Shown here: positions 1 to 10,090 of the stretch, one piece after another | How positions within the stretch are numbered: the first letter of the stretch is position 1 | Layout: every line of letters begins with the position of its first letter | Assembly (NCBI RefSeq): GCF_028583425.1 | Contig: NC_072791.1 | Span: 31,193,368 to 31,257,367 of the forward strand | DNA: 64,000 nt | Source: Eublepharis macularius | Lineage: Eukaryota > Chordata > Lepidosauria > Squamata > Eublepharidae | Reading direction: 5' to 3' | Program-made: the position numbers and the translations under genes | Notes under the pieces: generated by a model | The model's database searches: none | What the model saw: the letters and a program-made list of their open reading frames with translations, nothing else | Told to the model about the DNA's origin: nothing

Positions 1-849
1 AAATCCAAGCAGAAAGCACGTCAGTGCTTACAGAGACTAATGGCTCTGGCCAGACTGATGCAAAAGGCTGATCGTTTAACATCATGCTAGAACGTCACAC
101 CTAAAGCACAGAAGCTGGGGAAGCCAAAAGGCTAGAGAGTAAATGATAATACTATAATGTTAAAAAAACATAAAAGTACATTAAAACACTTTAGCACCTT
201 TGTTATACACAGGTGAAGGAATCTCAACCATTATTACGCACAGCTCGAGCCCAGATTTTCTTTGCTGCCAGGGCAAACTGTGCTACTCTATAAGAAATGT
301 ATGGATCCAAATCAGAAAGGAGGGTTACTTTTTCCACCACAGTAGAAGACTCAATATCTTTTAAGATTTCACCAAGAAATTTGTTTCTGGCCTCTATATA
401 CAAAGGGTAGAACAAAATGTAGTGTGGAAGGTTTTCGGAGACTGAGCTCCACAAATACAAAAATGGGCGGCAATCAGTATTTGTGTATAATAACTGTCTA
501 GAATGGCTGAGGGCATGGTTTGGAACTTCATAGAAGTTAAAGCCATTCTAAGACTAGGAAAGGTTATTTTGGTCAAATGTGTCATGGTTCCTCTTGAATA
601 ACTTGAATGAGGGAGAACATTCAGAACAGAGACTTGTACTTCTGTCCAATGTAGTATCGATCTTAAAAAACCAGTCTCAAATGGAAACACCGAAAATCAT
701 CCACTAGAGAATAATGATGGAGGGTATTGTTAAAGCCAGCTGTGCAGATGGCATCTGAATGTAGCAGTGCCTTGCTTTGCCTTAAGAATGGGCTTGGAGA
801 GAGCTTTCTTTGCTTTCTCCAGAATCTAAATAATGCCAAGTGCAAATAA
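1..849 (-). mobile_element. non-LTR retrotransposon (LINE) 3' part with ORF2 C-terminus, degraded
   Basis: On the minus strand, open segments at 845-663 and 460-224 read like the C-terminal end of a LINE ORF2: basic, with a segment containing FYPLYIEARNKFLGEIL and ending soon after VAQFALAAKKIWAR. Frames shift between them, so the copy is dead. The same element resumes at 1203-1420 on the other side of a CR1 insertion. I could not assign the family with confidence. Confidence 0.55.
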
Positions 850-1202
850 TAGAATCATAGGGTTGGAAGGGACCTCCAGGGTCATCTAGTCCAACCCCAT
901 CCACAATGCAGGAAATTCAAAACTACCCCCCACACCTCCAGTGACCCCTGCTCCATGCCTAGAAGATGGCAAAATGCCATCAGGATCCCTAGCCAAACTG
1001 GCCAGAGTAAAATTGCTCCCTGACCCCAAAGTGGTGATTGACATTACCCTTGGAATATAAGAAGGGGCCACAAGAAATAAGCACTGATGTAACCCTTTCT
1101 GCCCTCCCTCTCATGATCTACCTAGGTTCACAGAATCAGCATAGCTGTCAGATGGCCATCTAGTCTCCATTTTAAAACCTTGACAGAAGGAGAGCCCACC
1201 AC
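850..1202 (-). mobile_element. CR1 LINE 3' end, 5'-truncated, inserted in an older LINE
   Basis: The + strand begins AGAATCATAGGGTTGGAAGG, the reverse complement of the characteristic CR1 tail, followed by the usual CR1 3' body (tail pairs such as TCTAGTCCAACCCC, ATGCAGGAAATTC, GATGGCAAAA). Related copies are at 36727-37130 (same orientation) and 62262-62372 (opposite). The right end joins abruptly to another LINE's ORF2 near 1202. Confidence 0.8.
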
Positions 1203-1420
1203 GGGGTAACCCAAGTTTGGCCCGCACTAAAGCTGCTGGAGGGTCGCAAGGCAACGCTAGAATCCTCTTTAAAAAGATATTTTGGATTGGTTCCAGGATC
1301 AACATCAGATGGCCATTCCATCCCCAGATCTCTGCACCATATAGAAGCTGAGCTCTGTTGAGCTAGCTGGTAACGAGTCAGGCAGTGATCAATAGTGATC
1401 AATAGTGCCTACTCCTTTCC
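1203..1420 (-). mobile_element. LINE ORF2 fragment, continuation of 1-849
   Basis: The minus-strand translation contains ILEPIQNIFLKRILALP and then AALVRAKLGLP, a pattern seen near the C-terminal end of LINE ORF2 proteins. It is separated from the rest of the element by the CR1 at 850-1202. Confidence 0.5.
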
Positions 1421-1883
1421 AACACAGTTTGTATGTTTAGTGTTAGCAGAGAAAGTGACATGAAAACTGCTGCTCCAGCTGTCAATATAACAAGCTATTT
1501 GTTAGCATCTCTAAAATGAGATAAATTTAACTTACAGTAGCAGCCCCCATTCATACAAGGCAGCCTTCCCTGCAATTTGCTCATTTACAAGCTGGCTAAA
1601 AACTCAGCTTGTTTTCCTTCTCTACATTTGCTCTGTTTGGTGTTTGTAATGAGGCAAAACTGGTGACACTTTAACAACAAAAGACTGCTGTTCACTTCCC
1701 AGCAAACCCTGTTAAATGCTCCAATGTTTGCAGTATTATAGCACGGCGATGCAAACCAGTGCGACAAAGTGGCTTTTCAGAAAACAAAGAAAAGCATGTG
1801 GGGTGGGGAGTGGGGATGGAGAGAAGAGTCAGGAGAAGGAATACTTTGCTTCCATTAATGGGGTCAACCTCTTTGGCAAATCA
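1421..1883. other. unassigned flank
   Basis: No gene or recognised repeat seen. Confidence 0.4.
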
Positions 1884-2256
1884 GGCATGGGTCAGTCCTT
1901 TTTTTTTGTAATATATTTTTATTGGACGGGTCAACATATAGTCAAATTCAAATACAAATACAATCCATTTCAATTCCCCTGTATATATTTCCCCACCCCT
2001 CCCCCCTTTTCAATAATGACTTCCAACAGCACTCCAACCCCCCGTTATTAATAATTCCTTATTTCTATACTAAAGTTGTTCTTTGCTTATTATTAGTAAA
2101 GATCTTAACTATATCTTATCTTACTTAATTTCTTTAAAACCCCTCGAAAGACCATAATTGTCCCTTAACATCCCATTTCTTTTCCATGTATTTTTTCAAC
2201 TTTTTCCAATCTTCCAAAAATGCTTCTGGATCTTGCTCCTTGGCATGGGTCAGTCC
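1884..2256 (-). mobile_element. L1 3' end insertion with perfect 15-bp target site duplication
   Basis: A 5'-truncated L1 lies at 1899-2241 on the minus strand, so the + strand starts with a T run. It resembles the start of the L1 at 59174-61088 (both have a T-rich start, TTTATTGGA, then a C-rich block and GACTTCCAACAG). It is flanked by identical copies of GGCATGGGTCAGTCC at 1884-1898 and 2242-2256, the signature of target-primed reverse transcription. The perfect duplication suggests a fairly recent insertion. Confidence 0.9.
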
Positions 2257-2289
2257 TGAAGTATAAGACAGCATCACTATCTTACACTC

Positions 2290-2340
2290 ACGATAGTGTC
2301 TGGTGTAGTGGTTAAAGTATCAAACTAAACCAGAGAAGAT
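2290..2340 (+). repeat. fragment of tRNA-derived SINE (GTAGTGGTTA family)
   Basis: Matches the 5' tRNA-like head of the fuller copy at 50802-51030 (GTCTGGTGTAGTGGTTAAAG), then diverges. Confidence 0.5.
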
Positions 2341-2845
2341 TGAGGAGCAAAGATATAAGTAAAAATCACATCCACTCTTTGAAACCAGTATAGTCTAAAC
2401 AAATTAAGCATCCTTAAATCAACGCACAAAATGCCTATAACCTGCAGAACATTCTTAGTATAAACCACAAAAGTCTGAACATATTTCAATGAATTATCTT
2501 TGGGCCAAAATGAGCGGGGCACCCCTAAGTTGGCCCTAGGAACACACTACAATTTTAGACAGCGAGTTCCCACCCGGTGCTTGGAGAGGAAGGGTCCTAT
2601 CCCCCCCCCCGCACAAACTTTGTTTCCAACCCAAGATGGCACCACGTGTGGTGTTGGTTCTGATCACAATCAGGTTCATATGACACATTTTAAAGGAGTG
2701 CACATAAATGGTCAATATCTTACTGAACTATATCCAGCTAGTCATTCATTATAGGCTTAATTCCAAGGATCATAGCATTATCCATTAAATATGTGGGGAA
2801 AATACGTTGGCAAAAATTCCTTTGCAATGTCTATTTAAGAGTACT
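2341..2845. other. unassigned flank
   Basis: No gene seen. A poly-C run lies at about 2601-2611. Confidence 0.4.
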
Positions 2846-3150
2846 CCGAGACACAGAGTGGTAAGCTGCAGTACTACAGTCCAAGCTCTGCTCACAACCT
2901 GAGTTCAATCCTGGTGGAAGCCAGGTTCAGGTAGCTGGCTCAAGGTTGACTCAGCCTTCCGAGGTCAGTAAAATGAGTACCCAGTTTCTTGGGGGTAAAA
3001 TGCATTCCCCAGATGACTGGGGAATGCAATGGCAAACCACCCTGGAAAAAGTCTGCCAAGAAGACATCGTAATGCGACGTTCCCCCCCCCCCCATGGGTC
3101 AGTAATGACTCGGTGCTTGCACAGGGGACTACCTTTACCTTTACCTACCA
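2846..3150 (+). mobile_element. tRNA-derived SINE with (TTTACC)n tail
   Basis: It begins with a tRNA-like head (AGTGGTAAGCTGCAGTAC, then a box-B-like GAGTTCAATCCTG), has a body with TCAGTAAAATGAGTACCCAG and TGGCAAACCACCCTGG, and ends CATGGGTCAGTAATGACTCG, GTGCTTGCACAGGGG and CTACCTTTACCTTTACC. I recognise it as a common reptile SINE, but cannot name the family. Confidence 0.75.
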
Positions 3151-3829
3151 ATTAGGTTATTGGTAAGGAGGCATATGTCCAGATTTACAAGAACCATATG
3201 TGTGTATTGCAGATCTCTAAAAAGTCTGCATACACAAACAAACACCTGCCCATCCCTTCTCTGGTTCCCTATCCCCTCCACATACCACCTTGGCCATAGA
3301 TTAGATCCATTCATGGCAGTCAGACTCCAAGCTCGCAACATTACTGTTTCAATGGGTACTGCTTCCGTCCTATCCCATGTACAGCATTGCTATAAAGCTC
3401 CCCTCTCCCCAAACCCCAACTCTTACTAGGACGTTATGGTTCTGGCCACCCCCATGTATCCCATTTCATTCTCCAGACTGCAAACTGTTGGAGAATCAGC
3501 AGCCAGGTTGTGTATGCTCCAAGCCTTGCACAACTTCAGGTCTTTTTCCAGGCTGTGATTGCTCCAAGCCTTGCATGGCTTTAGGTCTTTTTCCATGTCA
3601 GAGCTGAGGAGCCATGCACAGCCATGCTCCTGACAATATGTTGGGTTATGGGAGTTGGATGTGTACCTCCTTATTCCCTTCCTCTGGGGTCTGAAAGAGT
3701 TTCCCGCCCCCCTCTCTCCTGGAAGAAAAGGGAGGAAGATCCATGTGCTCACAGAGGAGTGTGTGTGCCTGACTCTAGCTACAGACCCACATACCTTACT
3801 CTTGCCACTGGTATATCATAAACTCCTCC
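3151..3829. other. unassigned flank
   Basis: No gene or recognised repeat seen. The C-rich open frames here show no conserved domain. Confidence 0.4.
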
Positions 3830-3837
3830 CTTCCAGT

Positions 3838-4797
3838 TAGGGTTGCCAACGAGTTGGGGAAATTTCTGGAGATTTGGGAGTGGAAGCTGGGGAGGGCAGG
3901 GGCCTCTGAGGGATATAATGCCATGGAGTCCACCCTCCAAAGCAGCAATTTTCTCCAAGGGACCTAATCTTTGTAGCCTGATCTTGCAGTTCTAGATTAG
4001 ACATGGGCATGGACCCAAAAAAATTAACCAAGTTGTGGTTTGTGGTTTGGTACCGCTGCCGAACCTGAACAAATGAACCATAACGAACATTTCCCGTTAC
4101 CAAACCGGTTCGCGGTTCATGCTTCGTGGGCGTCGGAACGGCCCCCATTGCACTTAGAGAGCCCATATTCACAGGGAGTGTTTAGCAGGCTCTCCTCCAG
4201 CCAGCAACCAAGTTTGGTCAAGATTGCAATAGGGATCTAGGAGTTATACCCTCTCCAATCCAAGGCTCCTAGGAAACTCCCACTTCATACAATTAGAGCC
4301 ACCAGTTGACATTGGCCCAGTGTACAAGGGGTTGGCCGTCAGAACTGCCTATCAGAGTTTGCAGGGATGATATTGGAGTGCCCATGGCTACAGAACACCC
4401 CCTTCCCCCTCCCTCCCCCCTGGGTGTCTTCTCCCATGTAACCAATTGTAACCAATTTGCAGCTCCATGGTTGGAAGGAAGACCTGCCGATCAAGGTAAG
4501 CTGGGCTTCGATTCAGGTTTCCAGAGCAACAGGAGTGCAGACAGAGTTCAGGCATTCCCCAAGCTCCGTTTCCAAGGGAATTGATTGATGGTGCCTGACT
4601 GTCTGGCTTCGCGAACCACGGGCAAACGCAAGGAACTAGGCTTCCAACGAACGCTGGTTCGTTGGCCATGGACCCTCACGAACCGCCGGATCGCAAACAG
4701 ATGATCAGGTGGTTTGTGGGTTTTTTTGGTTCATAATACGGTTTGTGTCCATGTCTATTCTAGATCTCCAGGCCCCACCCAGAGGTTGGCAACCCTA
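3838..4797. mobile_element. non-autonomous hAT-type DNA transposon (TAGGGTTGCCAA ends), split by a second hAT element
   Basis: The terminal inverted repeats are TAGGGTTGCCAA (3838) and TTGGCAACCCTA (4797). Identical 8-bp duplications CTTCCAGT flank them at 3830-3837 and 4798-4805, which is diagnostic of hAT-type insertion. Without the inner insertion the element is about 190 bp, like the copy at 6020-6217. It encodes no transposase. Confidence 0.85.
3998..4757. mobile_element. non-autonomous hAT-type element (TAGACATGGGCA ends), 760 bp, nested
   Basis: The ends are TAGACATGGGCA and TGTCCATGTCTA, flanked by perfect 8-bp duplications TTCTAGAT at 3990-3997 and 4758-4765. It lies inside the TAGGGTTGCCAA element, so it is the younger of the two. 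The subterminal DNA is rich in GTTTGTGG/GGTTCG-type motifs in both orientations. A relative with similar ends is at 58493-58842. No transposase ORF is visible. Confidence 0.88.
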
Positions 4798-4805
4798 CTT
4801 CCAGT

Positions 4806-5554
4806 GCCATGCTGTGTGTTAGGCATTCGTAGGAAAACACAGAACATTGTTATGATTTTTTTCTTACTTGTCTGCCATGTCAGGTGAAATCTTAAGAATA
4901 AAGCACCAGGACTATCATTTTGCAGGAATATGAAGAAAAATAGAATTTGATGTTTCTTGCCCCTTCCTTGTTCTTCTGTTTATTGCCCTGGTGGCTTTGC
5001 TTTTGCTGATTCATATTGTGCTTCCATCACAAATGTGGAAAGAAACTCTGCAATTCAAGTGTAGGTGAGGGTTTTACAACCAAACATGGCATAAATCAGC
5101 TCTGTGCTCTCCCAAAGCTGAGAGAATCCCTCTGATCTAGCAGTCTCCCTTTTCATTTTCTGAGTACCCAGGCTGAAAGTAAATCTGCTGCCACCTTCTT
5201 ACTTAGATGCCAAATACCCTATTATCTATCCAAGGAGAGTTCAGAGTTGGGGTGAGATTTGTGCTGGAGATTTACCAACTCCCGCCATCCTGGGCTCCTT
5301 TACTCTTCTCCAGAGTTCTCTTTTGCTAAAGTTACGCTTGAGGCACAAAAGAGGCATGTGCTCTTAAATGGATTTCTGGGATCCATTTGTCCACATTAAG
5401 AGAACGAAATGGGAATGGGAGGGGGGATATTAATTATCATGCAGAGTGGAAGGTGCTTGCCACAGATGCCGTACAACATGAACAACTACAGCTCGTTCAT
5501 AAAGCACTTAGAACATGGAAACTCGATTACAGACTTCATCGTCCTTTAACCTGA
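4806..5554. other. unassigned flank
   Basis: No gene or recognised repeat seen. Confidence 0.4.
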
Positions 5555-5690
5555 CAACTTTGAGTGAGGTCATTGCAATATTATTCCTTTTTCATAGATG
5601 GTTTTGAGAGAATGACTTAGCCAGCAAGGGATTTGAACTTGGGTCTCTCCGTGGCTATAAGCATTTTAACACCTTGGACAAAATGTTAGA
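5555..5690 (-). repeat. possible tRNA-derived SINE (MIR-like) remnant
   Basis: The minus strand holds a box-B-like AGTTCAAATCCC and a core with CAATGACCTCACTCAAAG. It is degraded; the family is uncertain. Confidence 0.35.
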
Positions 5691-5703
5691 ACGACAGAAC
5701 TCT

Positions 5704-5800
5704 GTATTATTTTATTTATTTGTTGAATTTCTATCTCACCCTCCCTGCAAGCGAGCTCAGGGTGGACCACGTCATAAAACCACAATATTAAAAAGATAAA
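5704..5800 (-). repeat. LINE 3'-tail fragment
   Basis: The + strand starts with TTATTTATTTGTTGAATTTC, followed by CTCAGGGTGGACCAC. This is the reverse complement of the common 'rich in AAATA' tail and GAGC-type 3' end of L2/CR1-like LINEs. Confidence 0.45.
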
Positions 5801-5879
5801 TGTACATATAGCCATAGAAGAGAAGTTCACACCTAAACAAGCCTACTTGGATGTAAGCCTCACTTTATCATGTGGTAGT

Positions 5880-6300
5880 GCTGAGCTTCAGTGGCAGAAT
5901 ATCAGCTTTACATGTAGAAAGTCCCAGGTTCAATCTCTGGCAACTCCAATTAAAATATTCAAGTAGTAGGTGATGTGAAAGAGCTCTCTACGTAAGACCC
6001 TGGAAAGCAGCTGCCAATCCAGCGTTGCCAACTCTTGGTTGGGAAATTCCTGGAGATTTTTGGGTGGAGCCTGGAGAGGGCAGGGTTTGGGGAGGGGAGG
6101 GGCCTCAGCAGGATATAATGGCAAAGCATCCACCCTCCAAAGCAGATGGATCACTGTCACCTGGAGACGAGTTGTAATTCCAGATCTCCAGGTTCCACTT
6201 GGAGGTTGCAACCCCTATGCCAGCCAGAGTAGGCACTACTGATCTTGACATGTCAGTGGTCTGAGTCAGTAAAAAGTAGCCTTTATGTATATTCATGTGT
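5880..6300 (+). mobile_element. tRNA-derived SINE (CTCAGTGG family), split by a hAT element
   Basis: The tRNA-like head is at 5884-5945 (CTTCAGTGGCAGAATATC, then a box B AGGTTCAATCTCTGGC). The body stops at 6019 and resumes at 6218 with CCAGAGTAGGCACTACTGAT. The same family occurs at 38975-39185 (+), 43379-43575 (-) and as a 3' piece at 25145-25215 (-). The head resembles an alanine-type tRNA. Confidence 0.7.
6020..6217. mobile_element. non-autonomous hAT-type element (GTTGCCAA family), 198 bp
   Basis: The ends are CAGCGTTGCCAA and TTGCAACCCCTA. The flanking 8-mers are TGCCAATC (6012-6019) and TGCCAGCC (6218-6225), 6/8 identical. It interrupts the SINE at 5880-6300: removing the element and one duplication restores a continuous SINE body. 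The internal sequence matches the outer element at 3838-4797. Confidence 0.8.
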
Positions 6301-7080
6301 GTTTATTCAATAAGGCTTACTCCCAGGAAAGTGTTCTTAGGACTGCAGGTGCAGGGGCCTGGCTTGTGTAAAATTCAGGCAAATGCCAGACTGCAGAGGT
6401 GGCTGAAGGGGTCACTGAGCTGATCGTTGCCCACAGCCTAATCTCACTGCTTGGAAAACCAACCGGGAGATTGGACTACAGCATGTGGGACACTGCATGC
6501 TACACACAGTTGATAGAGGGGAATCCCAGCACAGCCTGCTGTGGCTCAGTTTGACAAGTTTCATATCCAGCCTTACTTGGCCGTTCTAGATTCCTCATCT
6601 ATTTCCTCTCTTTGACACTCCGTCCATTAACCTGACTCTCCTTTATTTTGTTTGCCATCAGATGAGCAGTTCCAAACCACACACCTGCAAAGGCAATGCT
6701 GCAATAGAAAGTGTGATCGTTAAAAATGTTTAAACAAATTCATAGCGGCTAGGCTCTTTGAATTTAACCCTAATAGTGAAATGAACCTCCACAGAGAGAT
6801 GCAGTATACCAGATGCTAGAGCTATCACCTTCCGCTCTGGATTTTAAACAGTCAGAAGCACAATCTTGGCCTGGATCCAGCAAAACACCTCTTTATTCTC
6901 CTTCCACCCAGACCTGCTTCATCACCCCTGTCCCTTGCTGAGTGTCATCCTAAACCTGGCAATAATCTGCCTTCCCAGCACCTAGGAAGCAAAGGAGCAG
7001 TGTTGGAATTTCCAGCTGTTTCCCCTCCCCGTATCAAATGTTATTTACTTACTTTAGGAGTGTCAAATAGGTAGCTGTGT
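6301..7080. other. unassigned PRIMA1 upstream flank
   Basis: No gene or recognised repeat seen. It may hold regulatory sequence but nothing specific is visible. Confidence 0.4.
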
Positions 7081-7100
7081 TGGCTTGCAGTAGAACTGTA

Positions 7101-7261
7101 GGATTAGAGTCCAGCGGCGCCTTAGAGACCAACAAGATTGTCAGAGCATAAGCTTCGAGAGTCAAAGCTCCCTTCTTCCGATACTCCGAACTTTGACTCT
7201 GGAAAGCTTATACCCTGGAAATCTTGTTGTTGGTCTCTAAGGCGCCACTGGACTCCAATCC
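7101..7261. repeat. palindromic dispersed repeat next to the CpG island
   Basis: Two inverted arms of about 75 bp face each other: GGATTAGAGTCCAGCGGCGC at 7101 and its complement ending at 7261, with GACCAACAAGAT and GAGTCAAAG shared. Single-arm relatives are at 30740-30850, 37140-37225, 42545-43125 and 55845-55925. It belongs to a dispersed repeat family I cannot name. Confidence 0.7.
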
Positions 7262-7599
7262 TGCTGAGTTTAGGGACGAAGCCTGGTGTCGGAAAAGCTC
7301 GAGCCAAGTGCCATTGACACAATGGGCTAACTAGATGGATATGAAAAATCACTGCAGAAGCAGCGGCGGCGGCAGGAGAGAGAGGGAGATTAAATTCGCA
7401 GGCGAGCCAGGGAGCCTTTCTGGCTTGGCTCGAATAATCTTTCCACTCCCCCGCCCGCAGTTCTGCATGTGCGGCTCTTCGGCTCCTCTCCAGCCGCGCC
7501 GGCCTCCTCCTCCTCCTCCCCCCTCCCTTCGCCACTCTTCCCCGGGAGTCCCAACCCCCCCCCCCCCTCCGCGGCCGCTGCTGCTCAGAGGCTCTGCAG

Positions 7600-8215
7600 G
7601 ATGATGGACAGCTGAGGATCTGGAGCTCCAGCCAGGCTGCGCGCTACTTCTGGCCGGAGGAAGGGTGCCTTTGCGCGGGCTGGAGCGCCTCGCCGCTCGC
7701 TTTTGGAGCGATTGCGTTTGCTCGGCACTTTCCCCCTTCTCTCCCTCGGGAAGCGGCTTCTCTGTAGTCTGTGCCGCTGCAGGGCAGGGGAGAGCCAGAG
7801 AAGCCTCGGGCTTGGAATAATCCTTTGGGGAGGCTCGGAGCCCTCCTCGCGGGCTGCATCTTCGGATCTGTTGGTGCGTCCGCTCCTCTCCAGACAGCGT
7901 TTCTTCTTTTTAATCCACCCGTCCTCCCTTCGGATCCTGGGATACATATGAGAGGACTGGCGTTTCCCCTCCGGTCATTGGGTCGGAGGGGAACCCAGCA
8001 AGGAGTTCCCCCCCTTCCCCGACCAGTGGGCTCCCCCAGCTCTAGGAGGAGGAGCAGCAGGACGGGAACTTCGGGCTGGATCAGCCAGGTGGGAGCCACG
8101 CAGACTGCTGCAAACTTTTTTTAAAAAAATCCACGCCTGCACCCAGAAGCTTTCCAGTCCAGCATGCTCGAAAAGGAAGCACCGGCCTCTTTCCGCTGAG
8201 ACGCCTCCCCTAAGG
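7600..8215 (+). other. PRIMA1: probable non-coding first exon of PRIMA1 (5' end not determined)
   Basis: A good splice donor (AAGG|GTAAGG) lies at 8215/8216 inside the CpG island, and a strong acceptor lies 358 bases further on at 8572-8573, just before the exon with the start codon. The simplest model is a 5'-untranslated exon ending at 8215. The left boundary is arbitrary. The alternative is an unspliced 5' UTR running straight into the coding exon. Confidence 0.4.
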
Positions 8216-8527
8216 GTAAGGCCGAAAAACAAATGCCCACTTTATTGTGTGCATGCATTTTTTTTAAAGCACCCTAAACTGCAACCGCAGCGGCAGTTAA
8301 CTGGGGCTGTGAATGGTGCGCGATCGTCCCTCGCGCTGCAGCGTCAGCTCCATCCGCGCCTTCAGCCTGGAGGGTCTCGGGGAGGGGAAAGATGCTGGTT
8401 TCATTTCGCATTGAGGCAGCTGCCCCCCCCCATCAAATCCAAGCCGGGCTCAGGATTTCCGGGAGGGGAGGGAAGGAAGGCACCGTGCGCCCTGGGAACA
8501 GGGAGCGATCCGGCGCCACTGCTGTCC

Positions 8528-8530
<3 letters not shown>

Positions 8531-8567
<37 letters not shown>

Positions 8568-8573
8568 CCTCAG
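8531..8573 (+). promoter_or_regulatory. (CT)n microsatellite serving as polypyrimidine tract, with 3' splice site
   Basis: An uninterrupted CT dinucleotide run covers 8531-8564 and continues as CCCCCTCAG, ending in AG at 8572-8573. It forms an almost pure polypyrimidine tract for the acceptor of the exon that starts at 8574. A second AG at 8580-8581 could also be used. Both lie upstream of the ATG at 8622, so the choice affects only the 5' UTR. Confidence 0.6.
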
Positions 8574-8621
8574 CCACACAGGTTGTGAGGGGAAGGATCC
8601 CGCCCTGCACCCGGAGGAGTG

Positions 8622-8714
8622 ATGCTCATCCGAGAAGTCCTGCTGTTCCTCCACTGCTTCTGGCCTTCTTTGCTGCTGCACTGGACCCTCCATCCCATCT
8701 GGGGCTTCATTCAG
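8622..8714 (+). CDS. PRIMA1: PRIMA1 first coding exon: signal peptide (partial CDS)
   Basis: Encodes the first 31 residues of proline-rich membrane anchor 1, the small type I membrane protein that anchors acetylcholinesterase (and butyrylcholinesterase) tetramers at neuronal surfaces. The translation begins MLIREVL, contains the hydrophobic core SLLLH and ends HPIWGFIQ. The mammalian protein, as I remember it, has the same length here and a near-identical end (HPLWGFVQ). The exon is closed by a GTAACG donor at 8715 in phase 0, and the next coding exon at 32333 continues in frame with ITQGEPQKSC. The ATG at 8622 is chosen because it gives the expected 31-residue signal-peptide exon; it has G at -3. 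The full exon probably starts at 8574. The remaining protein is encoded at 32333-32483 and beyond the window. Confidence 0.93.
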
Positions 8715-8999
8715 GTAACGCGCCTCCCTTTGCCAGGAATCCTTCCCTCCTAGTGTCCCGGCAGCATTGGGTTTTCTCTTCTTCGGAGAATGCAGAAGGG
8801 AACTAGTTTCCCACCTTGGAAGTTCTTCTTGCTCTTCTGTGATTCTTCTCGGTTGCAAGCAGCCCATGCCCCTGCCTGCTCAAGCAGCCAGCAACTTTGG
8901 CAGTCACACTGCTTGCTTGAGGAGGGAAGCTAGCTGACCCCAGGGACGTCCTAGACGTTGAAGTGAGTTAATGGAAGAGGCTGCAGTCCTAAGGACATT

Positions 9000-9870
9000 A
9001 ATGTTAAGTAAGCCTACTTAACATTGCTCCCAGAGATTGCCACTGGGGTAAAATGTTGCTGTTTGTGCGTGCCCTCTCTGGGGTCTGCTTGGTCAAATCA
9101 ACCCTGCAACAGTAGTTGGACGTGAGAGATGCTCAGAGGGGAGATGTAGCAAAGTGGAAGCAGTTAACTGTGGGTTTGGGGACACAGCCTGAAAAGACAA
9201 GTAAAATGCCCAATTTCTGTGTATGATCCAGCTAATTTCTGTGTATCCTGTTCAGAATGCTTGGTGCTCATTTTGGTGTTGCAGAAATGGATGGTTTAGG
9301 ATTGTATCTTGAGGTTTGGTTTGTAGGGTCCTGATCTTCAGTTTTCATTTTGGTGGTTCTTTTCTTGTTTGTTTGTGTAGACATTGCCTTCCTGTCCATG
9401 GTGGGTGATCAGTTGAGTACCAGAGCTTTCCCCCCAGTATTTCTTATTTGTGGGATAAACTGTATGTGATAAGGGCAGGCCTGTATTTTAAAATGTGCAT
9501 CTTCTCAAGTTATGTGTAAAACTGAGAGTGGGTGGGCAGGGAAATTTAAAGGGCTAAAAGGACGCATGCATTTGGGGGCATGGAACGCTCTTCTTTTATA
9601 GTTCTTCGGGTGCTTTTCTCCTAGTTGTGTTTTGGTATCAAAAGTGAACACACCTGGAAGGAAAAAAGCCACCCTTAAGGCATGAACTGCAGGATGAGGG
9701 GGAGTCACAGATGGAGGGAAGGAAGGTCTGGCACTCCCACCTGTGTGCCCTTTTGCTGTTTGAATTAATGCCTACCACCTTTTATGTGGCTAGAATTGGG
9801 CAGATCTGTATTTGGAGATGCTCTTAAGTGTAACTCTGGGCCTGGGCTTTCACAGACCATTTCCACCTTC
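9000..9870. other. unassigned intron sequence
   Basis: No exon or recognised repeat seen. Confidence 0.4.
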
Positions 9871-9872
9871 TA

Positions 9873-10090
9873 AAAATTTATTTGGATCTTTATACCCTAG
9901 CTTTTCTCTCTAATGGGGATCTAAAGCAGCTTACAGCATCATTGTCCATACCTTTATTGCATCCTCACATCATCCTTGTGAGGTAGGCTTAAAGAGAAAG
10001 AGACTGGCCCAAGGTGTCCTGGCAACATTCGGTGGCAGATTGGGGATTTGAACGCAGGTCCCCCAGATCCTAGTCCACCGCTACAACTTA
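9873..10090 (-). mobile_element. tRNA-derived SINE (GTAGTGGTTA family), minus strand
   Basis: The reverse complement of the copy at 50802-51030: tail near 9873 (AAATTTATTTGGATCTTTAT), body with CTTGTGAGGTAGG, and tRNA-like head at about 10030-10090 with the box-B complement TTTGAACGCAGGTC. Confidence 0.7.

Larger units (their letters stand above)
7330..8720 (+). promoter_or_regulatory. PRIMA1: CpG-rich promoter region of PRIMA1
   Basis: From about 7330 the sequence changes abruptly from AT-rich flank to GC-rich DNA with many CG dinucleotides, poly-C runs (for example 7555-7568) and GGC/CCG-rich tracts, continuing until just after the start-codon exon. This is the only long CpG-island-like stretch in the window and it sits directly over the 5' end of PRIMA1, as expected for a vertebrate promoter. 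I see no convincing TATA box, so the transcription start cannot be fixed. Open reading frames here run on both strands and reflect GC bias, not protein. Confidence 0.75.

Noticed and set aside
7122..8099. Several long arginine/proline-rich frames on both strands in the CpG island
   Set aside because: Frames open on all strands through base composition; no domains or conserved motifs.
8249..8806. 185-codon + strand open frame over the promoter region
   Set aside because: It lies in another frame from the PRIMA1 exon, runs through the CT repeat as a Ser-Leu run and across the splice sites; GC-rich promoter artefact.
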